Shown here in pieces: positions 1-10,768 of a DNA stretch of 64,000 nt; positions within the stretch are counted from its first letter, which is position 1; every line of letters starts with the position of its first letter. The stretch lies in contig JARDYH010000003.1 in the NCBI GenBank assembly GCA_029215795.1, positions 89,808,609-89,872,608 on the forward strand. Reading direction: 5' to 3'. The position numbers were made by a program, and so were the translations under genes. A model generated the notes under the pieces. The model did no database searches. It had not been told where the DNA came from and was given only the letters and a program-made list of their open reading frames with translations. The DNA comes from Anniella stebbinsi. Taxonomy: Eukaryota; Chordata; Lepidosauria; Squamata; Anniellidae.

Positions 1-201
1 AACATAGTCTGTTGGAGAGGAATTTTAAAAAATCAGAAATAGAGGAGCACACATTTTTTATAGTGAATAGACATGTTTAGAGATTTAGCATGTGATGTGA
101 GTATTGCGCTTTGGTTATGTTCACACATAACAAATGTCAAGCCATCTTGCTTTCGCCAATTACTCATAGCTAATGCAATAAAAATATCTCATTCAGACTT
201 A

Positions 202-779
202 GAGCCGATCTACATGCTAGGTTTTTAACGTTTTATAAGGGTTATGAAAACTCTTTGGGCCACATGACACACTCCCTATAATGTTGAATATCTGAGGGTT
301 TTTTAAAACTCACTTCAGCTATATACAACGATTTCACTTTTAATAAATCGTTTTAAGTAAAATAATGTGTCCTTCCTTACCGTTTGTGATTCATGGGGGC
401 AGTGCTTCGTTTACTGGTGCCCAAATGTTTAGCAGTTGATTGGTGGGGAAGAAAGCGGGGCTAAGGAGGAAGTGGGCGAGTGAACTACAACACCCACAAT
501 TCTTAGCCCTACTCATTGATAGCTAGGGGAACTAAGGAGGAAGTGGGTGACTGAACTACAATGCCCACAATGCCTTGCCCTAAACTCATTGTAAAAACAA
601 AACAGAAAGAGACTGGGCAGAAGAGTGTGTGACTGCACACACCGCTTTAAAGACTGAAGAATTTTTCTCCTGTAACGTGAGTACTCAAGTAATGTGGCCT
701 AAGACGTTTTAGAACGCACCTATTTGGAACGTTTTAAAATACTATTTAAAACGTTCCAAGGGACTGTGTAGATAGGCTC
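202..779. mobile_element. PIF/Harbinger-like nonautonomous element (GAGCC-TATCTACAC termini), long copy
   Basis: The element begins GAGCCGATCTACATGC and ends in the inverse of GAGCCTATCTACACAG. It is flanked by TTA on both sides (199-201 and 780-782), a 3-bp TWA duplication typical of PIF/Harbinger. The 578-bp interior has no coding frame. It includes a tandem duplication with a period of about 70 bp at about 455-595, each unit containing GGAGGAAGTGGG and GAACTACAA. Two much shorter copies with the same ends are at 45968 and 56650. Confidence 0.75.
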
Positions 780-782
780 TTA

Positions 783-896
783 GTCATGCTCAGAGTAGAC
801 CCACAGAAATCCATGAAACTAATGCTAGTCATGATTAAGTTGTCCCATTGACTTCAGTGGCTCTATTCTAAGCACGACTAAGTCTGGATCCAAGCT
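783..896. repeat. Short palindromic interspersed repeat (GTCATGCTCAGAGTAGACCC type)
   Basis: The sequence reads GTCATGCTCAGAGTAGACCC ... CCATTGACTTCAGTGG ... CACGACTAAGTCTGGATCC. The reverse complement of this block resembles 51207-51322, with the shared blocks in the same order. The arms are partly complementary, so it is probably a small nonautonomous DNA element. No target duplication could be fixed. Confidence 0.55.
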
Positions 897-1395
897 AATA
901 TATACAATGTTAAAAGTGTTTTGGCCAGGACTCAAAGAATTGTGCAACTAATTCTGTGCAACCAAGAGGTCTTTAAGTTTCTATTTCTCAAACAGCAGTA
1001 CCCAATTTCCCAAATGGCACGGAGTGTCAAAAACTGTTCCAAGTCTGCTGTTCAAAGTAAACAATAACAATAAACAATTGGCCACGTGCAATTCTTTGGC
1101 CTTATCTTTATTCACTCTTTGCAGCCTTTACTGGGGCCAAAAGAAAATGTTCTGTTTAGTTTCATAAATTTTTCCCTGGGTGTAGGTTTTCACTTCAACT
1201 AACAAAAGATATTTTCCTACAGACATTTCTGTCAGAAACAGAGTGTTTATCTGACCATTTTTTGTTTGGGAATTACTCTTCCTAAAGCCTTAGAACCTTA
1301 GTTATTATAAGGGGGATATAATGCTGATGAGACATTATAGTGGCTGGCTGACTCAAATAGGCTTGTTTGTCTTGTTTGAAGGATAAGCAACTTAC

Positions 1396-1508
1396 CTTTC
1401 TTTTCATAGAGATCAAACGTGTTGTCTTGCCTGCTCCTCACTCCATTTTCTAGGCTAGTAAAGGACAACCAATGACAGCGTTTTGCAGATTTATCAAATG
1501 CAAAAGCC
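1396..1508 (-). CDS. HGF: HGF coding exon 3: end of N-terminal PAN/apple domain
   Basis: The exon is 113 bp, identical in length to mammalian exon 3. The acceptor is CCACACAG|GG at 1508 and the donor G|GTAAGT after 1396. It encodes residues 78-114 plus one base: AFAFDKSAKRCHWLSF through FDLYEKK. It supplies the fourth domain cysteine (Cys88), whose expected partner is Cys62 by homology with the human 70-96 disulphide. The phase-2 entry completes Lys77 from exon 2, and the exit is phase 1. The FDLYE motif before the linker to kringle 1 is conserved. The next exon is outside the window. Confidence 0.95.
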
Positions 1509-4500
1509 CTGTGTGGAAAATACAATGAATGAATACTAAACACTACTAAGTTAGATGGTTACTATTATCACCAAAATGCCATTGAGCAGAATTCTGTTTG
1601 GAGGGAGAGAATCTTAGGCTATTGACAGGTAGAGAGGAACGTCTGACAAAGCCAAAAACTGTGTTTCTTCAATTTTATGGCGCTCCTGAACCCATTCCCC
1701 TCTTTTAATCTAGGACAAACTAACAGGGTTAGAGGGATCTTGCTTGGATACAAATGAATGCAGTTCAACTGTTACTTTCCACTCATGGTAAGAGGTCTGG
1801 AAAAAAGTTGGATGAAGCATTAGCAATTAGTGATGTCACCTAATTCAGAAATGACATGACTCTCAATACCATTGTAATGGCCATCATTACAAACTGGAAG
1901 GGAACTTTTGGGAAACAGACAAGCTTTTTTTTACTGAGAATATGCAGATATTATGAGCTGATTCAAAACTGAGATGGGGAAAACCACCCCAGCACTAAGG
2001 GAGCTTAAGGGTCACTCCCTTTCATAATAGGTTGTAAAAGTTATGCTATAGAACAAATACTCTCTGATTGAGGCCCAAAAATGGATCAAAATCTCACATA
2101 TATTTCAGGATACAGAAGTGACAGAAAGTACAATGAAAGGTTCACTGCAATTTTATGTACAGATATGATTTTGCTTTGATCAAACTCAGTTTGTATACAT
2201 AAGTATTTAATATACTTTCTTTGTGTGAAATGTTTTTGGAATAAATACATGGGATAAACACAATCAGAAAAAAATGACATAAACAAAAGATTTTTATATG
2301 GGCTTCACTCCAGTTGAAACTAGTGGGAAAGGGTACCGTGTTGCTGAGAATCTAATTTATGATTGGTGGTAGGTCTCACTGATATATCACCCAGAGTTTT
2401 GAGTTCGGTTTCAGCAACAACTATGTGGACTGCAACAAGAGTAAACTGCGTGGGAGAAAATGTTACCACAAACTGGTGAAATCCTACTATCTTCATTCGG
2501 TTTTTTCCTGCAGAATGATATGACCTCAGTGTGACCAATAATTCTATCTGGACCCAGTAATGTGCATATGCAGGGAATTAGCATCAATTGCACCACAAGC
2601 AACAATTTCTAGTTTCTAGCCCAGAATCTGTCACATCCCTAGAAAATTTGAGAATCTCAACCTCTGCTTCACTGTAAAAGAGGGATTTCTAACTCTCACA
2701 AATACAATCATACAACCAGCCATGTGTGTTCTCCATTTCCAATAAAAAGCTTCAAGTGGCTCAAGCAATTGTTACCTATCGCATGCATGGAAGTCCAATA
2801 CCTACAAAGCTAAAAGCAGTATAATAAACATTGCTTATAGACCTTACAATTCCAAACCTCAGAACTCTCAAGTCTTTCTTAATATTTAGCTGTCTGTCCC
2901 CAAACTGCCCACGCCCTTTGTGACATCAAGACAGCTAAACCAATGGCATCAGGAGAAGCCACTAGCCAATCTTCCTATACAGGCTCACTGTAAAGTCAGA
3001 GCTTCACTGCTGAATGACACACACAGCCGTTTTAATCTTGTCATCAATGTTTGATAGGTTTGTTTTTCAAGTGCAAATTCTATACTTTTCAAGTGGAATC
3101 TCTACAGTTTTTAAAACCAGAGGTTTAAATAGCAGACTAGATCAGAGATGAGACTTCAGGAATCATACCCAGTGGACTTTAGTTGTGAAAGGACATAGAT
3201 CTGAAATGTAATTTACTATGGAAAGTGGAAAAAAACTTACTCCTTACTAGGGAACAGGTTACCTGGTGGATCACCTTCCCTACTATAGTTCCATGCAATC
3301 ACAAAGATCATCAGAGGAGGCCTTGTTGGTTTTACTGTGACATGCAGAATGCCATATGACAGCAACCCAGAAGTAGCCCTTCTCTGTGACGGTGTCCACC
3401 TTGTGGAATGCCCTCTCCCCTGGTATTTGAGAGGTGGCAACTGTGCCACGCTTTAGGTTCCACTGAACTCTCTCTTCACCTAGGCCTTTCCTGATTGAGC
3501 CTACTGCCCAGTTTAACCACCGTTTTTCAGTTTAAAATGTTTTAATTATTTTAACTGCTTTGTCAGAAAGGGGTAGTTCAGACTCTGCACTGGAAGCTAA
3601 GTCACACCATTTGTGGAGAAAATTCAGACATATTGATTTCTAGGTTTGCAGCCAGCAGCTCCAGTGACCTATATTGTCTTGAAACTGAAGCTCATACATG
3701 CAAGGATTTCAGTTTTAGGAGGTGCCATCTCTCTCAGAGTGAGCATGTAATGTATTATATGACATGCTGCTTCATGATCAGTATTGAATTGCCACTGTCC
3801 TCAGCATTTTCAGGTTCAAGGTCTATCTACAGCTCCATAATCTCAATCACACACACAAAAAAAATAAAAATTGTAGCCTCATTTGCATCCTCTCTGATTG
3901 AGTCTCCAATTTACAGTTATTTACAGTTTGGTTTTGATGCCAGAGGACAATGCACGCCAGAGGAAAAATTTGTATCCAGTCCAGAATGAAAGGAAGTCTT
4001 TTTTTGTTCCACACAGGAGTATAGGATATCTACTGCTATAGGCAGACAAACTATCAGCAGCACATATACGAAAAGAACCTGCAGCCATCATCAAAGCCAA
4101 TTTACATGTTACAAAACACTGCCTAAGTTAATAAAAAAATGCATACAAAAGGAGCTGATCTGGGCAGTTGCCTGAAAGTACTTCTCTCTTGGAAACTGAA
4201 CATCAATTCTTGGCCTTTGACACTTGCTTTTAGTTCAGTATTCTCCAAGTAGCTGACCACCACCATCTATCAAACAGATGCCCTGCATCTACCCAATACT
4301 TTTAGATACCATGTTATCTGCCAACATCTGAAAGGGTCATTTCACTTTTATAATATCTGTACAGCCTTCCCCCACCCCCAGCAAGTTCAAACCAAAGCAG
4401 CGTACAGTAAAGTCATCAAAATATCATAAACACAGATAAAACCAATAAAACAAGATGACTAAAATAAGTCAATGGATCTGTTAAGAGGTCCATTCCTAGG

Positions 4501-4786
4501 ACTGCCTTCAGAAAAGATCAGTAACAAGAACTTTGTTGGTGCAATTCCTTCTCCAGTACATCACAGCATGAACAGTAATACCCAAACAGGCCCAAAGTCA
4601 TACAAACAATACTTTTCATAAAACCAACACCAACTCAGCCAGCCAGCTTCAACCTAGCCTTGCACAAACGCTCTTTGAAAAAGCACAATTTCCACATGCC
4701 TATGAAAGCTTTTCAGTTACATCTCATGTTGCTCACACTGGTCTAGACCGTTGGTAATACTAACAGAAAATTAAAACATTGCTTAC
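1509..4786 (-). other. HGF intron 2
   Basis: This intron of 3,278 bp has the donor GTAAGC at its upstream end and the acceptor ACAG at 1509-1512. A decayed LINE 3' end lies at about 3360-3560. A possible LINE tail is at about 4370-4470. I recognise nothing else in it. Confidence 0.85.
3360..3560 (+). mobile_element. Decayed L2-type LINE 3' end
   Basis: Translated pieces resemble the end of the L2 ORF2 (a TLWNALSP-like block followed by a LxRPFL-like block). They are followed by the T-rich TTTTAATTATTTTAACTGC tail seen after many L2 3' ends. The frame is broken by stops. This is an old fragment inside HGF intron 2. Confidence 0.45.
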
Positions 4787-4949
4787 TTGCATAAGAATGA
4801 AAGGCCTTTATTTCTGTTGCATCTCCTAGCACACTGTTCTGTGGTGTTTAGTAGCTTAGTTTTCACTTTCAGTGTCTTGTCTAGTCTCATTAATGAGGTA
4901 TCGGCTGTTTTTCTGTAGTCATGAAGGGCATTTCTTTTCCCTTTGCCTT
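4787..4949 (-). CDS. HGF: HGF coding exon 2: first part of N-terminal PAN/apple domain
   Basis: The exon is 163 bp. The acceptor reads CCACAG|AA at 4949 and the donor AA|GTAAGC after 4787. It encodes residues 23 (shared with exon 1) to 77 (shared with exon 3). It contains the basic stretch KVKTK, then EQC, RRC and FLC, giving three of the four disulphide cysteines of the N domain (Cys62, Cys66, Cys76 here). In the known family this domain binds heparan sulphate and helps engage MET. The basic residues aligned with human K58, K60, K62, R73 and R76 are all kept. The exon is one codon shorter than the 166-bp mammalian exon. The sequence LNTTEQ creates an N-X-T sequon at Asn57 where the human protein has NTA. 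Confidence 0.95.
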
Positions 4950-5503
4950 CTGTGGAAGGAACCAACAAATAAAAACATGCATTAATCAACTAAGGAAGAG
5001 CAACTCAATAATGATGTCATGAGAGAATGGTGGTATAAGGGAGAAAGATGGAATGAACAACACACAGGTGCCATTTTGTTTTGGAGTGTTTTCTGTGGCA
5101 GCTGAGGGTCATATTGTGCATAATGCACTTATTAGCACACTTGATCGTTATACGTGGTACGTAGCGCTTATTAGAACACTTTATTGGAAGTTTGATGTAG
5201 GTCAGTTTTCTTTCGATAAATATATTTAGATTGCTATCAAAGACAGCAGTTTAAGCAGCAGATGCAGGTTGGAAAACTAATTGGGAGAAATGGCAGCGAT
5301 GAAGAGGTGGATGGCTGATGGAAAAGCAGAGATGGGGCTACCACTCTTTGACCACATGTAAATAGTGGATTCTATGATTAGGTCCAATATTGTGCCAATG
5401 GCAGTCAGCTAGCGTGACGGGTCTTTCTCTCTCTCTACTCCCTGCAGCCTTCCATGCAGTCCAAAAATCTGCTATGAAGGGTTTCCCAGTGCACACACAT
5501 ATA

Positions 5504-5506
<3 letters not shown>

Positions 5507-5534
<28 letters not shown>
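5507..5534. repeat. (GT)14 microsatellite
   Basis: Uninterrupted GT dinucleotide run in HGF intron 1. Confidence 0.95.
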
Positions 5535-5738
5535 AGTTAATTCTTTACTCTCCCACAGTGGTCCCAACAAAACTGATCCCCTTTCCCATGGCTACTATTA
5601 GTCCCTAGAAGGAAACTAGTAGCCACATGAGAGACGGTTTTTCTCAAGGCCAAGTGAGAGAATAAAAGTGTTAAAATCCCCTTCCCATGTGCTGCAATCA
5701 TAATAAAAAATTATTACCACCACCCCACCTGCAATTAT

Positions 5739-5770
5739 TGTTGTTGTTATTATTATTATTATTATTATTA
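5739..5770. repeat. ATT-rich trinucleotide repeat
   Basis: Short GTT/ATT trinucleotide tract in intron 1. Confidence 0.85.
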
Positions 5771-7319
5771 AAAAATATAGCAGCGAGTGCCACATGCAGC
5801 ATTGTGAGTAGTTTGGCCCTTAAATGGACAACTATTTCTGGGATGAACTTCACAAAAGCAGGGAATTGACACACTTGAGCTTAGGTGGTATTAAAGCCGA
5901 TAAGGTTGCTGAAGAGGATGAAAGGATAGTAGTCCTGGGTACTTTTTACTAACATTACACGATCCTGGGAGCTATGGTAATTTTGCCTTAGACAAAGTTC
6001 CAATTACACAGTTTGCCGAAGTTCCATTTACGCAGTTTGCCACAGCTTGTCTGTTCTTCCTGAACTTACGAATATGTAATTTTGGTGGAATCTTAAGTCC
6101 TTCTTCGCCTTTCTTAGCGAAACACCAAACTGGGAAAGGGTTTCCAAAGAACTTACACTACCCAGGAAAGAAGCAACAATGTGTGGGGAAGAAGCAACAC
6201 TTAACATATACAAACAGATTGAAAACCTAAACAAACAGGGTGGCAGATTGGATGAAATTGTCGCGCTTGCATGTGGAAAAACCAAATTCACATTCCCACT
6301 CAACGTGAAGCTCAGTGGGTGGTCAAGCCCCCACCCCTATCTCTCTCACTTCAGAAGACTGTTTCAAGGCTAAAACTCCACTTGGTGGAAGTGTAAAAAA
6401 ATAAATATAACAAATAACTAGCAGCAATTACTAGAAGAAGGGGGCGGGGGAAGCTGAAGGGTTTATTCTTTCCACTCACTGGTTTTCATTATGATCTTTT
6501 GAGAATAAAGCTGATTTCATTTTAGCAAAAAAGCTACATAAGATGTTAATCTAGAAGTAACTTAAACAGTGTACAGTGCCAGAAAAATGTCACATTACTC
6601 CACATGAAATATACTCTTGATTCTCCTTTTGCAATATTTCCTTCCTTCCTCTAAATATGTTGCATCAATAGTAAGCTAAGGGGGTGTCAGAAGCAATCAG
6701 ATTACAACAGAAGTTTCCTAGAAGGATCTTTTTTTTTAATTAAGAAACTGTAGACTTGCTTGTCTTACCACCCTGAGACATTTTTCAGTCCCAGTGCCAA
6801 GCAAGTGCACAAGATGAAAGCTACTACTCAGGGTCTCTAGTCTCACATCAAAACTTACATATTATAACAGGAGTTGCAAACTATCTTTTGTAAACATTCC
6901 CCGCAGCTCCTTTCTCCTTTTTTCCTACCTTCATGTTCTGAAGTCAATCTACAGACATAGCTGCAATGAAATTAGGGCTACCACTATCAAATACATTTTG
7001 CTATTGCCAGCATCAGAGGACTCTCAGCAAAATGTTCTAGTGGGCCCCTCTCATATGGAGGTTGGCCCCGGCAGGCCTTGCCAGTGGTGGGCAGTTCAGA
7101 GCAACCATTTTAATTTTCCATTGTGGCCCTGAATTAGTATCCTTCTAGGGCATTCTGGCAGATTTAAATGGTGGCTCCAAGTCTCCTAGCCCAGGAAACC
7201 TCAGGCAGTCATTAGCACTGGTCCCTGTCATGGTGACGAGGCCTCAGCAGATACACGTGACAATGCCTGGCTTGTACCATCTATACACTTTCAGCCAGGC
7301 TTTATGAGAATGCAAGCAG

Positions 7320-8884
7320 TTGGTGCAGCTCGAGGATGTTGACAAGGTGCTTGGACAGGTTCGTGCAACCACTTCCATATTGGATCCTTGCCCCTCTTGG
7401 CTAATAAAAGCTAGCAGGGATGGAACAACTGGCTGGGCCAGGGAAGTGATTAATACCTCTTTGCAAGAGGGAGTGGTCCCAGGCTTCCTGAAAGAGGCGG
7501 CAGTGAGACCACTCCTAAAGAAATCTTCCCTGGACCCTGAAAATCTTAATAACTACAGGCCAGTAGCAAATGTTCCATTCCTGGGCAAGGTCCTGGAGCG
7601 GGTGGTTGCGAGCCAGCTCCAGGCACTCTTGGATGAGACTGATTATCTGGATCCATTTCAGTCGGGTTTCAGGCCTGGTTTTGGTACGGAAACAGCCTTG
7701 GTCGCCCTGTATGATGACCTATGTCAGGAGAAAGACAGGGGGAGTGAGACTCTGTTGATTCTCCTTGATCTCTCAGCGGCTTTCGATACCATCGACCATG
7801 GTATCCTTCTGGGACGACTGGCTGAGTTGGGAGTGGGAGGCACTGCATTGCAGTGGTTCCGCTCCTACTTGGTGGGTCGGCTCCAGAAGGTGGTGCTTGG
7901 GGAACATTGCTCGGCCCCGTGGATTCTCCAGTATGGGGTTCCGCAGGGGTCAGTTTTGTCCCCCATGCTGTTCAATATCTACATGAAACCGTTGAGTGCA
8001 GTCATCCGGAGTTTTGGAGTGCGTTGTCATCAGTACACTGATGACACGCAGCTCTATTTCTCCTTTTCATCTTCATCAGGTGAGGCTGTGGATGTGCTGA
8101 ACCAGTGCCTGGCTGTGACAATGGACTGGATGAGGGTTAATAAACTGAAACTCAATCCAGACAAGACTGAGACGCTGTTAGTGGGTGGTTCCGCTGACCG
8201 GATGGAGGGTGTTCAACCTGTTCTGGATGGGGTTGCACTCCCCTTGAAGGAGCGGGTTCGTAGCTTGGGGGTTCTCCTAGAACCATCTCTGTCACTTGAG
8301 GCGCAGGTGGCCTCAGAGGCATGGATTGCCTTCTACCAACTTCAGTTGGTGGCCCAGCTACGTCCCTATCTGGACAGGGATAACCTGGCTTCAGTTGTCC
8401 ATGCTCTGGTAACCTCCAAGTTAGATTACTGCAATGCAATCTACATGGGGCTGCCTTTGAGGTGGTTCGGAAGCTGCAGCTTGTGCAAAATGCAGCGGCC
8501 AGATTGATAACTGGAACCAGTAGGTTCGAACATATAAGACCTACTCTGGCCCGCTTGCATTGGCTGCCTGTATGTTTCCAAGCCCGGTTCAAGGTGCTGG
8601 TTTTAACCTATAAAGTCTTACACGGCTTGGGACCACAATACCTGATGGAACGCCTTTCCCGACATGAACCTACCCGAACACTACGTTCAACATCTAAGGC
8701 CCTCCTCCGAGTGCCTCCTCCAAGGGAAGCTCGGAGGTCAGCAACAAGAGAGAGGGCCTTCTCTGTGGTGGCTCCCCAATTGTGGAACGATCTCCCCGAC
8801 GAGGCCCGCCTGGCGCCAACATTGTTATCTTTTCGGCGCCAGGTCAAGACTTTCCTCTTCTCTCAGGCATTTGGCAATATCTGA
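7320..8884 (+). pseudogene. L2-type reverse transcriptase, frameshifted
   Basis: This is the reverse transcriptase of an L2-clade LINE, broken by one frameshift. The first frame carries NNYRPVANVPFLGKVLE near residues 77-93, the first catalytic Asp motif DLSAAFDTIDH at 150-160, GVPQGS at 206-211 and the second catalytic motif at 239-242. That last motif reads YTDD, not the usual YADD (copy B has YADD). Compared with copy B, one A is missing at about 8460. The frame shifts there, and the C-terminal block continues as VRKLQLVQNAAARLI through SQAFGNI and a stop at 8884. No credible ATG is present, since the copy is 5'-truncated. It is not a host gene. Confidence 0.88.
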
Positions 8885-9092
8885 GGAGCCTGGGTTTGTT
8901 TTGTTTTGTTTTTGTAGTTTTTGAAGTGTTGAAGTGGTTTTTAAATGTACAGATTGTGTGTATGTTGTATGTTTTTGCTGTTTTAATTTTTGTATATTGT
9001 TTTTAATTGTTTTAATCCTATGTAAACCGCCCAGAGAGCTTCGGCTATGGGGCGGTATACAAAAGTAATAAATAAATAAATAAATAATAAAT
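7320..9092 (+). mobile_element. 5'-truncated L2-type LINE, copy A
   Basis: This non-LTR retrotransposon fragment has a long reverse-transcriptase reading (7320-8507, continued 8462-8884). A 3' untranslated region with GAGAGCTTCGGCTATGGGGC follows, then a tail of AAATA repeats at about 9068-9092. The endonuclease part is absent, so the copy is 5'-truncated. Element B (38447-39625, minus strand) is nearly identical over the shared part. The insertion is in the opposite orientation to HGF, within intron 1. Confidence 0.9.
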
Positions 9093-9324
9093 AAGGCCAG
9101 AGAACTTCAATTCCACCTGTTTCCATTTTTCACCATCACCCTCCCCTGCCAACACACCTGGCAGGTATCAGGAAGTACAGTTCAGGAAGCCATGAATAAT
9201 ATGAAAGCAGCTTTTCTTGAGAAGAACTACCAGAAAAGCTGCCCAAGCTTCCAGGAGCCCATACAGGCTGCCCCACCAATTATCAGCTGTTGCAGGGAAT
9301 GAACATTTGTACCACTAAGGCTGA

Positions 9325-9405
9325 AATCCTATGCAGTGTATAGCCTATACACTTACCTGGGAGTAAATCCCACTGGATGTACTTCTGAGAAGACATGCAT
9401 AGGCT
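9325..9405. repeat. Short interspersed repeat with GGGAGTAA ... ACTTCTGAG core
   Basis: It contains GAAATCCTATGCA, CTTACCTGGGAGTAAATCCC and TACTTCTGAGAAGACATGC. The same ordered blocks recur at about 17365-17450, 34018-34118, 54165-54215 and 58200-58440, so this is a family of about 90-bp partly palindromic repeats. Confidence 0.6.
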
Positions 9406-10099
9406 TGTACTAGAAACCACATTATTTGAAGCTAAAGTTCTTCTGAACATACCTTGGGCATCAATTCATTTTGTTATTGAATATTTGTTGGGGGGGTTGT
9501 TTCTTTTTACTATTGAAACAAATGTCAGAATGAGAACGAAAATTGTTTTTAAAAACATTCATGGAATATCACTGACACACCACGTTGCTCTTCTTTCTCA
9601 ATGTCATCAATATTTATGGCTCTATAAGTACATCGCTTCCTTTATCACAGAAGTCCCCAACATTTTTTGGACATGTGGCCACATTTGGGAATTTGAGAAA
9701 CTACTGTGGGCACGACCACAAAATGACTCCCATTAAGGATGTGGCTAGTCACATAATGGCTGCCATCGGGGCCTGGCTAGTCAAAAGAAAATAATTCACC
9801 TAAGAAATTGAGTACAAGCAAAAGAAGGGTCTGAACTCCAAAGCTAATCCACATATTTGAACCCAGAGAAGTACAACAAAATACCCATTTAGATTGCTAT
9901 GCACGCCTACATGGAATCCAATAGAAATTACTTCTGAGTAGATCTACATCGGATTGCTCTGTTCATCCTATCCAAACACACACACCTTTTTTCCCTAGCA
10001 CCAAAAGGAAAGAATTTTTCCCCTACCTAGACCAGCCACTCCATTCCCCACTTGTCGATCCTACCTTTTCCTCTACTATCAGAGCCACTGCCTGGGAAG

Positions 10100-10104
<5 letters not shown>

Positions 10105-10157
<53 letters not shown>
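10105..10157. repeat. Compound (GT)n(GA)n microsatellite
   Basis: About 13 GT units run directly into about 13 GA units. Confidence 0.95.
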
Positions 10158-10273
10158 GAACTAGAGAAGGGACTAAAAAAGAAGAGAAAAAAGCAAGGCT
10201 ATGAGCTGGGTGGGAGGGAGGGAGAGAGAGAGAGAAACGGCGAGGCTAGAAGCTAGGAGTGGGGAAAAACAAT

Positions 10274-10768
10274 GGTTGGGTTCGGACAACACGATAAGCA
10301 AAGGGGGGTAAAGAGTCAATGGTCTGTTGCGTTGCTTATCGTGTCATGGGAGGGCACACAATGGACACACCTCAAAGTATGCTATTTTCTTGATTTAAGC
10401 AACTGAGAAAAACAACGGGGCTGCTCCGTTGCTTATCCGGAGACCCATTGCTTAACATGTCATGTGTGGTGGGATCTATTGTCAAATTTAACGTGTTGAG
10501 TGCGCTATTTCGGAGTGCATAGAGTTCTCTGGCAGGAGCGGCTGAAAGCACCCCGGCCACTCCTCTACAGCCAGCAGAACTCACAATAGCTGATGGGATA
10601 GCCCTGGGAGGAGGGAGGGAGGAGCAACAGCCGACCAGAAGGATGATGGGAGTTTCAGCCACATGACAGGGACAGGGCAACATGCTGTGTGGGGAGTACT
10701 GGAAAAATAATGCACTGTGAGTTGCCTATTCCCCCCTCCATTGCTTTAAGTGCCATCCAAACTCAGCC
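10274..10768. mobile_element. ~500-bp nonautonomous DNA element, copy 1 (GGYTGRNTTCGG termini)
   Basis: Left end GGTTGGGTTCGGACAACAC and right end the inverse of GGCTGAGTTTGGATGGCAC, flanked by AAT on both sides (10271-10273, 10769-10771). The interior repeats the module TTGCTTATCGTG or its inverse several times and holds a conserved GGAGCGGCTGAAAGCRCC block. No coding frame. Homologous copies are at 53599-54102 and 61764-62254. The 3-bp duplication suggests a PIF/Harbinger-type mover, although AAT is not the canonical TWA. Confidence 0.72.

Larger units (their letters stand above)
1..1395 (-). other. HGF intron 3 (partial)
   Basis: This is the intron sequence downstream of the exon 3 donor, running off the window. 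It contains a PIF/Harbinger-like element (202-779) and a palindromic short repeat (783-896). I see no exon 4 coding sequence in the remainder. Confidence 0.85.

Noticed and set aside
1..1395. Search for HGF exon 4 (start of kringle 1 linker)
   Set aside because: No reading with the expected IRNC or kringle start follows the exon 3 donor in the window, so exon 4 must be outside.
3633..3989. A 118-codon plus-strand frame as a gene
   Set aside because: It lies in HGF intron 2 on the opposite strand, with no domain or splice context. Chance open frame.
7320..8507. A 395-codon open frame, the longest in the window, as a host gene
   Set aside because: It has reverse-transcriptase motifs, a LINE 3' end with a repeat tail, and a near-identical second copy. 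It is an L2-type LINE.
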